A DNA stretch of 64,000 nt, from positions 889,491 through 953,490 of the forward strand of contig NZ_JAMTCJ010000004.1 in the NCBI RefSeq assembly GCF_024171815.1, written 5' to 3'. Within the stretch, counting starts at the first letter, position 1; every line of letters begins with the position of its first letter. Of this stretch, positions 1-6,674 are shown in pieces. The position numbers and the translations under genes were made by a program. A model generated the notes under the pieces. It saw nothing but the letters and a program-made list of their open reading frames with translations. It did no database searches and was not told the origin of the DNA. The stretch comes from Williamsia maris (GTDB taxonomy: Bacteria > Actinomycetota > Actinomycetes > Mycobacteriales > Mycobacteriaceae).

Positions 1-215
1 ACTTGGGCACTGTGTGGTGCAGCTTCGCGATGTTTGGCACTGCCAACCTCGTGGTCGTCTACAGGTTCGTTCAGCTTGCCGATGCATGGAGCTGTGCATT
101 GCGGGCAATGCATTGATTGGTTCCACGATGCATCAGGATGTCGGAGTAGGCGAGCTGCCACGCTGGTCAACGAGAGTATTTGGCATCTCTAGGTGGGCCG
201 ATGCAGGCCCGTGAC
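1..215. mobile_element. probable right end of an integrated element (non-coding)
   Basis: This stretch lies before the truncated tRNA-His end and has no convincing gene. It looks less GC-rich than the following DNA. It holds an inverted repeat TGCATTGC-GG-GCAATGCA at 95-112 and three copies of CGATGCA at 80-86, 126-132 and 199-205, the kind of spaced short repeats that integrase or excisionase arm sites can have. The reading as the end of an integrative element is inference from the partial tRNA next to it; no integrase gene is in the window, so the body of the element would lie to the left. Confidence 0.4.
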
Positions 216-243
216 ACAAGTTCGAGTCCCGTCATCCACCCCA
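216..243 (+). other. tRNA-His 3'-end remnant, probable attachment site
   Basis: The bases contain a T-loop (TTCGAGT, 221-227), the 3' T-stem strand, an acceptor strand CATCCAC, a C at the discriminator position and an encoded CCA. A C discriminator next to an acceptor strand that would pair with GTGGATG is characteristic of tRNA-His. No 5' acceptor, D-arm or GTG anticodon arm lies upstream, and the 5' T-stem strand (ACAAG) has two mismatches to CCCGT, so homology seems to stop at about base 220. This is what integration into the 3' end of a tRNA gene leaves at the distal junction. A decayed tRNA pseudogene is the alternative. Confidence 0.6.
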
Positions 244-245
244 GT

Positions 246-279
246 AGGTGGGAGGGCAATTGTGCCCTCCCACCTTTTT
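246..279 (+). terminator. Rho-independent terminator after the tRNA-His end
   Basis: Perfect 13-bp stem (AGGTGGGAGGGCA, 246-258, with 263-275), a 4-base loop ATTG and a following T run. It sits two bases after the CCA end, so it is probably the original terminator of the tRNA-His gene, now separated from its promoter. The rest of the stretch to 387 shows no gene. Confidence 0.9.
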
Positions 280-387
280 GTTCTCCCCATCCTGCACGTC
301 CCCGCAGTTCACGTGCGTTGCGCTTCCGACTGTCCGCTGCCGCGACACCTGCCCGACGCGATCGTGAGCGGCAGTCGTTTGCCGCAC

Positions 388-468
388 TAATCTGATTGCA
401 TGGCTGCCCACAGCACTCCTGCACGGTCAGCTGATGAACGCCGGACGCCACTCTCTCGAGATGGGTGA
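388..468 (+). CDS. possible leaderless 22-codon leader ORF before the MFS gene
   Basis: A TAATCT hexamer at 388-393 resembles an actinobacterial -10 box, with a predicted transcript start at about 400. An ATG lies exactly at 400 and opens a 22-codon frame that ends in TGA at 466-468, overlapping the ATG of the MFS gene at 461. Leaderless transcripts starting at ATG are common in these bacteria, and the overlap would couple translation. There is no homology evidence; the peptide (MAAHSTPARSADERR...) has no recognised motif and may not be real. Confidence 0.25.
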
Positions 469-1696
469 CCGGCGGCATCACGACCCTGCGACTCCCACCC
501 CGCGTTCGTCATTTCCGCGGTTCTGGGCGGCAGCGGCGATCAGTTCGATCGGCTCGGCCGTGACGGCCGTCGCGATGCCCGTGTTGGTGGTCCACCAACT
601 GGACGCGTCGCCGTTCGAGGTCGGCGTCGTGAATGCCGCTCAGTTCGTTCCGTACGCGCTACTCGGTCTCATCGCGGGCGCCTACGTGGACCGGTGGCGG
701 CGCAAGCCGATCCTCGTGTGGGCGAGCGTCGGGCGCGCCTTGTCCCTGGGTGCCGTGCCGGCACTCTGGCTTGCGGGGTCATTGCAAATCTGGATGTTGG
801 TCATCGCGCTGGTGTTGTTCGGCGCGTTCTCGGTCTTCGGGTTCGCTGCGACCCAGTCGCTACTTCCCGCTCTTGTTCCCCGAACAGGTCTCATCGCAGC
901 CAATGCGCGCCTCGATCAGGCGGACGCCGCCGCGACAACCCTCGGGCCGGCCCTCGGCGGCGGGCTCGTCGGACTGCTCGGAGCCCCCGTGGCGATTGCG
1001 GTCGACGCGATCAGCTACCTCGTGGACGCGGCCCTCTCCGCAGGGATCCGAGTTGACGAGTCTCGCGACAGATCCGGCCCACGTCGTCTTCGCGCGGAGA
1101 TCCGCGACGGCGTGCGGTGGACGTACCACCACCCCACGCTGGGGCCACTCGCCGTATCGACACACATCTGGTTCCTCGCCAATGGCGCTGCGATGACCAC
1201 TCTTTCGATCTTCGTCTTACGGTCACTCGACTTCACAGCTCTGGCATTCGGGCTGCTGTTGGCGGTCGTCGGGTTCGCCGGTCTGGTGGGGGCATCCATC
1301 GCGCCGAGGTGTGGTGAGCGGATCGGTTCGGGGCCGGTGATCATCCTCGCCCGTGCGATCTATCCGATCGCGTGGCTGTTGGTGGCCATCACCCCCGCGA
1401 CAGGCGGTGGCCTCACACTCCTGTTCGGCGCTCTGGGGCTCCTGGGTATCGCCGCCGGGATCGAGAACTCGAACGAGATGAACGTCTGGCAGACGCTCAC
1501 GCCGGATGAGCTTCTCGGCAGGGTGAACGGCACAAGACGCTCGATCAATCGAACGTCGGCAGCCGTCGGGGCGATCGGCGCAGGCTTCCTCGTCGGCGTG
1601 ATCGGAGATCGCCTCACGCTCCTCGGCGTGATCGCTGCCTTCGCAGCTGCCGCCCTCGTCTGCGCGCGATCTCCACTGCGCGTCGACCGAGCGTGA
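461..1696 (+). CDS. MFS transporter, EntS/MFS_3-type exporter
   Basis: Inner-membrane major facilitator of about 411 residues with around 12 hydrophobic helices. The loop after helix 2 carries GAYVDRWRRKP, the classic G-x-x-x-D-R-x-x-R/K motif A. Overall layout resembles the enterobactin-exporter/macrolide-efflux branch (MFS_3); the substrate cannot be read from sequence. The ATG at 461 was chosen because it overlaps the small upstream frame and gives a normal short N-terminus; an in-frame ATG at 434 is the alternative. It stands alone next to the attachment remnant, with a convergent gene downstream and a shared terminator. Confidence 0.85.
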   Translation: MGDRRHHDPATPTPRSSFPRFWAAAAISSIGSAVTAVAMPVLVVHQLDASPFEVGVVNAAQFVPYALLGLIAGAYVDRWRRKPILVWASVGRALSLGAVPALWLAGSLQIWMLVIALVLFGAFSVFGFAATQSLLPALVPRTGLIAANARLDQADAAATTLGPALGGGLVGLLGAPVAIAVDAISYLVDAALSAGIRVDESRDRSGPRRLRAEIRDGVRWTYHHPTLGPLAVSTHIWFLANGAAMTTLSIFVLRSLDFTALAFGLLLAVVGFAGLVGASIAPRCGERIGSGPVIILARAIYPIAWLLVAITPATGGGLTLLFGALGLLGIAAGIENSNEMNVWQTLTPDELLGRVNGTRRSINRTSAAVGAIGAGFLVGVIGDRLTLLGVIAAFAAAALVCARSPLRVDRA

Positions 1697-1760
1697 ACGG
1701 TGCGGATACTCCAGCGCAGGTGACGCCGCAGGTCGGATCCGGTCCTCCACCCCAGCAACG

Positions 1761-1797
1761 CCGAAGGCCCACCCGATTCGTTCGAGTGGGCCTTCGG
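1761..1797. terminator. bidirectional terminator between MFS gene and acyl-CoA dehydrogenase
   Basis: Perfect 12-bp inverted repeat, CCGAAGGCCCAC (1761-1772) with 1786-1797, separated by 13 bases, between two convergent genes. There is no T run, as is common in actinobacteria. Confidence 0.75.
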
Positions 1798-1830
1798 TCG
1801 TCGTGGGGTCGGAGGCAGCGCCTCGGCGGT

Positions 1831-2973
1831 CTACAGCGACCGGGCGATGATCTCCTTCATGATCTCGTTGGTGCCCGCGTAGATCTTCTGCACGCGGCCG
1901 TCGGCCCACATGCGGCCGATCGGGTATTCGCTCATGTAGCCGTAGCCGCCGAAGAGCTGGACGCACTCGTCGAGGACCGCCATCGCGCGGTCGGTGGTCC
2001 ACCACTTGGCCATGGCGACGGTCGGGATGTCGAGGTCACCGGTGAGGTGCTTGACGATGCAGTCGTCGACGAACACCCGCGCGATACGGGTCTCGGTGGC
2101 CGCCTCGGCGAGCTTGAACTTGGTGTTCTGGAAGCCGAAGACCGGACGACCGAACGCCTGACGGTCCTTGGTGTAGGCGATGGTCTGCGCCACAGCCGAT
2201 TCCATACCGGCCACCGAGGCGACGGCGATGATGAGTCGCTCCTGCGGGAGCTGCTGCATCAGCTGGATGAAGCCCTGCCCCTCCTCGCTGCCGAGGAGGT
2301 TGGCGACCGGGACGCGGACGCTGTCGAAGAACAGTTCCGAGGTGTCCTGACCGCGCTGACCGATCTTGTCGAGCACCCGACCGCGGCGGAAACCCTCCCG
2401 ATCCCCCTCGACGAGCACCAGCGAGATGCCCTTGGCGCCCTCTTTGGTGTCGGTCTTGACCACGACGACGATGAGGTCGGCCTGGGAACCGTTGGTGATG
2501 AACGTCTTCGAACCGTCGATGACGTAGTCGTCACCGTCGCGGATCGCCTTGGTCTTGATGCTCTGCAGGTCCGATCCGGTGCCCGGCTCGGTCATCGCGA
2601 TGGCGCCGACGACCTCACCGGAGGCCATCTTGGGCAGCCACTGCTTCTTCTGCTCCTCGGTGCCGTAGGCGAGCAGGTAGTGCGCGATGATGCCGTTGTG
2701 CAGGCTGACGCCCCACGACGAGTCACCGATGCGGGCCTGCTCCTCGATCAGCACCGACTCGTGGGCGAAGGTGCCGCCACCGCCGCCGTACTCCTCGGGG
2801 ATCGACATGCACAGCAGCCCGAGCTCGCCGGCCTGATTCCACAGGTCCCGGTCGACGTGGTGCTGGTCGATGTACTTGTCGACGTTGGGGGCGACGGTCT
2901 TCTCGAAGAACGACCGGACCAGACCGCGCAGGTCGTCCAGGTCGTCGGTCGCCCAGGGGGAAGCGTTGGTCAT
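1831..2973 (-). CDS. acyl-CoA dehydrogenase (FadE, long-chain/isovaleryl type)
   Basis: FAD enzyme that makes the 2-enoyl-CoA in beta-oxidation or branched-chain catabolism; 380 residues, normal for the family. The signature AMTEPGTGSD is at about 126-134. The usual C-terminal YEGT glutamate is replaced (YAGTNEIMKE), but a glutamate in LPQERL (E245) matches the catalytic base of LCAD and isovaleryl-CoA dehydrogenase, so the enzyme should be active. The C-terminal KIYAGTNEIMKE is very close to LCAD. Monocistronic with its own upstream region of 139 bases. The exact chain-length preference is unknown. Confidence 0.92.
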   Translation of the reverse strand: MTNASPWATDDLDDLRGLVRSFFEKTVAPNVDKYIDQHHVDRDLWNQAGELGLLCMSIPEEYGGGGGTFAHESVLIEEQARIGDSSWGVSLHNGIIAHYLLAYGTEEQKKQWLPKMASGEVVGAIAMTEPGTGSDLQSIKTKAIRDGDDYVIDGSKTFITNGSQADLIVVVVKTDTKEGAKGISLVLVEGDREGFRRGRVLDKIGQRGQDTSELFFDSVRVPVANLLGSEEGQGFIQLMQQLPQERLIIAVASVAGMESAVAQTIAYTKDRQAFGRPVFGFQNTKFKLAEAATETRIARVFVDDCIVKHLTGDLDIPTVAMAKWWTTDRAMAVLDECVQLFGGYGYMSEYPIGRMWADGRVQKIYAGTNEIMKEIIARSL

Positions 2974-3112
2974 GGTGAGTAGAGCCTTCCTCGACAGATG
3001 AGGTCTGCGAACATTGTCAACGCCGAGCGTAACACTTGACGATGGCAGTATCGGTTTCCCTCAGCCGCGAGGCCGGCTCACCCGCACCCTCGACGGGCCG
3101 ATCGAGACCGGG

Positions 3113-4342
3113 TCAGGCGTTGCCTGCGTTGCCGCGCTTCCACACGTCCCACGGGATGTTCCAGTCGCCGAGGCCGTCGGTACCCGGCAGGACGTCGCCG
3201 ACGGTGTTCTTGACCTGGACGATGTCACCGCGCAGCGAGGTGCTCATGACCCACTCGGCGTTCTCCGGGCTGAGATTGAGGCATCCGTTGCTGACGTTCG
3301 AGTTGCCCTGCGCGTAGATCGACCACGGCGCCGCATGCATGTAGATGCCGCTGTAGGACATCTGGGTGTCGGAGTACACCGTCTCCTTGTAGCCCTCCGG
3401 CGAGTTCACCGGAACGCCGTAGGTGGACGAATCCATGATGATGCTCGGGACGCGATCACCGATGATGTAGGTCCCGCGGTTGGTCGGCGTGGAGTCCTTG
3501 CCCATCGACGTGGGCATGGTGCGCACGACCTTGCCGTTGAGTACCGCCGTCACCTGCTTGGTGTTGTCGTCGGCGGTGTAGACGAGCGACCGCCCGATGG
3601 TGAAGTTCAGGGTCTTGTTCTGCTGTCCGAAGACGCCGCCGCCGAGATCGATGCCGTAGGTGTTGATCTTGACGTTGACCTTCGTGCCCGGCTTCCAATA
3701 ATTCTGCGGACGCCACCGCAGTTCGGAGTCGCTGAGCCAGTAGAAGGCGCCGGCGACCGGCGGATCGGTGGTGACGGTGATCGCGTTCTGCGCGGTGCGC
3801 TTGTCGGTGATCGGCTCGTCGAACCGGATGGCGACGGGCTGTCCGACGCCGACGGTCGAGTTGTTCTCCGGAAGCAGGTACGTGTCGGTCAGGTTGTTCG
3901 GCGCGCGCGTCGTGAACGACATCTTGCTCGAGTTGGTGCCCGAGATGCCCTGGACGTCGGCGGCCACGGTGTAGGTCTTGTCGAAGCCGAACGGCTCGGT
4001 GCTCGTCCACTCGGTGCGGTCGGAGTTGTAGGCGCCCGCGATGGTGCCGCCGGTCTGCTTCGGGATCCGGACGTCGGTCAGCTCGCCGGACTTGGCGACG
4101 ACCTTCAGGGGTGCGCCCGGCTGGATGCCCGCCGCGCGGTCACGCAGCGGCTGACCGTTGAACGTGGTGATCGACACCGACGGACGCATCAGATCGTCGA
4201 ACCCGGTGTTGGTGTTGACCTGATCGCTGTACGTCGGCGCCGCCGTGCCCGCCGAGCACGCCGCGAGTGTTCCCACCGCGCAGATCGTCACCGCCAGCGA
4301 CGCCCAACCGCGTGTACGACGACCGAAAGGACCGAACCCCAT
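3113..4342 (-). CDS. L,D-transpeptidase, LdtB/LdtMt2 type lipoprotein
   Basis: Cell-wall enzyme that forms 3-3 peptidoglycan cross-links, acting outside the membrane. The 409-residue protein starts with a lipoprotein signal peptide (lipobox LAAC), followed by two Ig-like domains, a YkuD catalytic domain and the C-terminal tail GDWNIPWDVW seen in LdtMt2. The catalytic cysteine is at about residue 352 in VSNGCLNLS, with the partner His in YMHAAPWS. The family motif is normally SHGC; here the His is Asn. The start at 4342 has a GGGAG Shine-Dalgarno and places the signal peptide at the N-terminus; the frame is open further upstream but that part is not protein-like. Confidence 0.93.
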   Translation of the reverse strand: MGFGPFGRRTRGWASLAVTICAVGTLAACSAGTAAPTYSDQVNTNTGFDDLMRPSVSITTFNGQPLRDRAAGIQPGAPLKVVAKSGELTDVRIPKQTGGTIAGAYNSDRTEWTSTEPFGFDKTYTVAADVQGISGTNSSKMSFTTRAPNNLTDTYLLPENNSTVGVGQPVAIRFDEPITDKRTAQNAITVTTDPPVAGAFYWLSDSELRWRPQNYWKPGTKVNVKINTYGIDLGGGVFGQQNKTLNFTIGRSLVYTADDNTKQVTAVLNGKVVRTMPTSMGKDSTPTNRGTYIIGDRVPSIIMDSSTYGVPVNSPEGYKETVYSDTQMSYSGIYMHAAPWSIYAQGNSNVSNGCLNLSPENAEWVMSTSLRGDIVQVKNTVGDVLPGTDGLGDWNIPWDVWKRGNAGNA

Positions 4343-4591
4343 GTTGCTCCCAGAAAAAACATCAGCGCGCGTCGCGCGGTTGATCGGACTGCATGTGCAC
4401 TCACCTCGGGCTGTATCGGTATGCCGCTCTGCACGTCGAGCCCCCAGGGTGACATCAGTGTACGAGACGTACACCACTTGTCACCGAATGCCGCGCGAGC
4501 CCTGCGGCATGTCGCGCCCACCGACCCCTCGGGGTGGACGATTTTTACCCAGGGGCGGGGACCTGTTAATGTTCCATCTCGCACGATCCAA

Positions 4592-4667
<76 letters not shown>

Positions 4668-4713
4668 CACGCTTGGACCTTCCGCCTCATCGAGGCACAC
4701 CGCATATGCAAAA

Positions 4714-4739
4714 CGCCCGGATTCTGTCGAATCCGGGCG
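4714..4739. terminator. terminator between tRNA-Lys and the DUF3618 gene
   Basis: 10-bp perfect stem CGCCCGGATT / AATCCGGGCG with a 6-base loop, 47 bases after the tRNA. An A run just left of it would give a U run for transcription of the minus-strand gene, so it can serve both sides. Confidence 0.8.
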
Positions 4740-4753
4740 CTTCGCTTGGTGTT

Positions 4754-4975
4754 TCAGCTGACGAGCTTCTTCACCGTCAATGCCAGTGCCAACACCCCGA
4801 CACCGATCAGCGGAAACTTCACCGCCGGTGAGTTCAGGGTCGCGAGGAGGCCGTTCTTCGCGTCATCGGCCAGCCGTTGAGGGTTCGCACGAACCGCCAG
4901 GTTGTCCAGCGTCGCGGCGAGTTCCTCGCGAGCACGGGCGATGTCACGTTCGATGCTGTCGGTGTCCCGTGCCAC
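4754..4975 (-). CDS. small membrane protein, DUF3618 family
   Basis: A 73-residue protein: N-terminal helix with the DUF3618 pattern (IERDIARAREELAATLDNLA), then one C-terminal hydrophobic segment (FPLIGVGVLALALTV). The family is common in actinobacteria and of unknown function; similar proteins occur near envelope and stress genes. GTG start preceded by GGAGG four bases away. Divergent from bcp. Confidence 0.85.
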   Translation of the reverse strand: MARDTDSIERDIARAREELAATLDNLAVRANPQRLADDAKNGLLATLNSPAVKFPLIGVGVLALALTVKKLVS

Positions 4976-5097
4976 GTGTCCTCCATCTGGGTCGAATCGA
5001 AAGAATGATCTTTCGGCGGGTTGTGACCCCCACGGTAGTTCAGAACGGTCGTGACACCTGCCGTCGCACCCCGATCGCCTCGACTACCGTGACTCCG

Positions 5098-5571
5098 GTG
5101 ACCACCACCAAGCGACTCGAGCCCGGCGACCGGGCACCTGCGTTCACCCTCCCCGACGCCGACGGCAACCCCGTGTCGCTGAGCGACTACGCCGGCAAGC
5201 AGGTCATCGTGTACTTCTACCCGGCCGCGTCGACACCGGGCTGTACCAAGCAGGCCTGCGACTTCCGCGACAACCTGGCCGAGCTCGACGGAGCGGGCAT
5301 CGCGGTTCTCGGGGTGTCGCCCGACAAGCCCGCGAAGCTGGCGAAGTTCCGCGACGCCGAGGGCCTCACCTTCCCGCTGCTCTCGGACCCGGAGAAGACC
5401 GTGCTCACCGAGTGGGCCGCGTTCGGCGAGAAGACGATGTACGGCAAGACGGTCACCGGTGTCATCCGATCGACCTTCCTCGTCGACACCGACGGCACCA
5501 TCGCCGTCGCGCAGTACAACGTGCGGGCGACCGGCCACGTCGCGAAGCTCCGTCGCGACCTCTCGGTCTGA
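5098..5571 (+). CDS. bcp: thioredoxin-dependent peroxiredoxin Bcp
   Basis: Thiol peroxidase reducing hydrogen peroxide and organic hydroperoxides in the cytoplasm. Peroxidatic Cys49 in YPAASTPGCT and resolving Cys54 (CxxxxC) are present, as in the E. coli BCP subgroup. The sequence is nearly collinear with M. tuberculosis Rv2521 as I remember it. The GTG at 5098 gives 157 residues, the same length; a GTG three codons earlier (5089) is possible. A TetR gene follows after 19 bases, so the two are probably co-transcribed. As in M. tuberculosis, it lies close to acpS-fas. Confidence 0.95.
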   Translation: MTTTKRLEPGDRAPAFTLPDADGNPVSLSDYAGKQVIVYFYPAASTPGCTKQACDFRDNLAELDGAGIAVLGVSPDKPAKLAKFRDAEGLTFPLLSDPEKTVLTEWAAFGEKTMYGKTVTGVIRSTFLVDTDGTIAVAQYNVRATGHVAKLRRDLSV

Positions 5572-5590
5572 TCCGACGTCGTCGAAGTCG

Positions 5591-6268
5591 ATGGCAGCCA
5601 CGAGCGACACCCAGCGCGGCGCGCACGCACGTCGCCTGTCGTCGCCCGAACCGCTGGTACCGCGCAAACGGCCCACGCAGGAACGCAGCCGACGCAAGTT
5701 CGACGCGATGCTCACCGAGGCCAGGGAGCTGCTCATCGAGGTCGGGTTCGAGTCGCTGACGTGTGAGGAGATCGCCGCCCGCGCCGATGTCCCCATCGGC
5801 ACGCTCTATCAGTACTTCGCGAACAAATACGTCATCGTCTGCGAACTCGATCGGCAGGACGCGGCGGGCGTGCAGAACGCCGTCGCCGCGTTCGGGGCCG
5901 AGATCCCGTCGCTGGACTGGCCGCGACTGCTGGAGAAGTTCATCGACCACCTCGCGCGCCTGTGGCAGGACGACACGTCGCGTCGGGCGGTGTGGCTCGC
6001 CGTCCAGTCGACGCCGGCCACCCGTGCCACCGCCACGGTGCACGAGCGCGCCCTGGCCGAGCAGGTCGCACGGATCATCGCACCGCTCACCCCGAGTCAG
6101 CGCCCGCGCCGGGCGATGATGTCGGAGGTGTTGGTGCACACCGTCTATTCGCTGCTCAGCTTCTCGGTCCAGGAGGGGCAGAACCACCCCGAGACCGTCG
6201 CCGAACTCAAGCGGATGATGGGCGGCTACCTCATGCTCGAGGACACCGACCACCTCGGCTCACACTGA
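5591..6268 (+). CDS. TetR-family transcriptional regulator
   Basis: 225 residues with an N-terminal helix-turn-helix (SLTCEEIAARADVPIGTLYQYFANK, shown here by its key YQYF and IGT residues) and a helical ligand domain. The extended N-terminus ends in RKRPTQERSRRK, typical of regulators that begin with a basic arm. It lies 19 bases after bcp and one base from the convergent acpS stop, with no terminator between. Target genes are unknown; bcp or the neighbouring fatty acid genes are candidates by position only. Confidence 0.9.
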   Translation: MAATSDTQRGAHARRLSSPEPLVPRKRPTQERSRRKFDAMLTEARELLIEVGFESLTCEEIAARADVPIGTLYQYFANKYVIVCELDRQDAAGVQNAVAAFGAEIPSLDWPRLLEKFIDHLARLWQDDTSRRAVWLAVQSTPATRATATVHERALAEQVARIIAPLTPSQRPRRAMMSEVLVHTVYSLLSFSVQEGQNHPETVAELKRMMGGYLMLEDTDHLGSH

Positions 6269-6269
6269 C

Positions 6270-6674
6270 TCAGCCGGCCGCGGGTGCGTCCTCGAGGATC
6301 GCGACCGCGGCGGCGATCGCCCCGTCATGCGTCAACGAGATGTGCACGGTGGCGTCGCGCAGGTGCTCACCGATCTCACCGGCCAACCGGATCGCCGGCC
6401 GACCCCAGGTGTCGGTGACGACCTCGATGTCGCTGTGGCGGATCAGGGGCAGGGCGGGTGAGCGGGCGAACCGGCTGACCGACCACGCCTTGATGACCGC
6501 CTCCTTCGCCGCCCAGCGGCCCGCGAGATGTCGTGCGTCCTCGGCCGTCCCCGATGCCGCGTCCCGCCGCTCGCCCACGGTGAACCGTTGCGCGAACGAC
6601 GTTCCCGGCACCTTGAGCTGATCGGCGAACTCGGGGATCGACACGACGTCGATGCCCACACCGATCACGCTCAC
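6270..6674 (-). CDS. acpS: holo-[acyl-carrier-protein] synthase AcpS
   Basis: 4'-phosphopantetheinyl transferase that activates the ACP domain of the type I FAS. The 134-residue protein has the Mg/CoA-binding Asp9 in GIDVV and the second motif RWAAKEAVIKA with Glu58. Its ATG overlaps the fas stop by four bases, so translation is coupled. Bacterial FAS-I lacks the PPTase domain found in fungal FAS, and the fas-acpS pair is the known mycobacterial arrangement. Confidence 0.97.
   Translation of the reverse strand: MSVIGVGIDVVSIPEFADQLKVPGTSFAQRFTVGERRDAASGTAEDARHLAGRWAAKEAVIKAWSVSRFARSPALPLIRHSDIEVVTDTWGRPAIRLAGEIGEHLRDATVHISLTHDGAIAAAVAILEDAPAAG

Noticed and set aside
138..243. complete tRNA gene in place of a remnant
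   Set aside because: No 5' acceptor strand, D-arm or anticodon arm can be fitted upstream of the T-loop.
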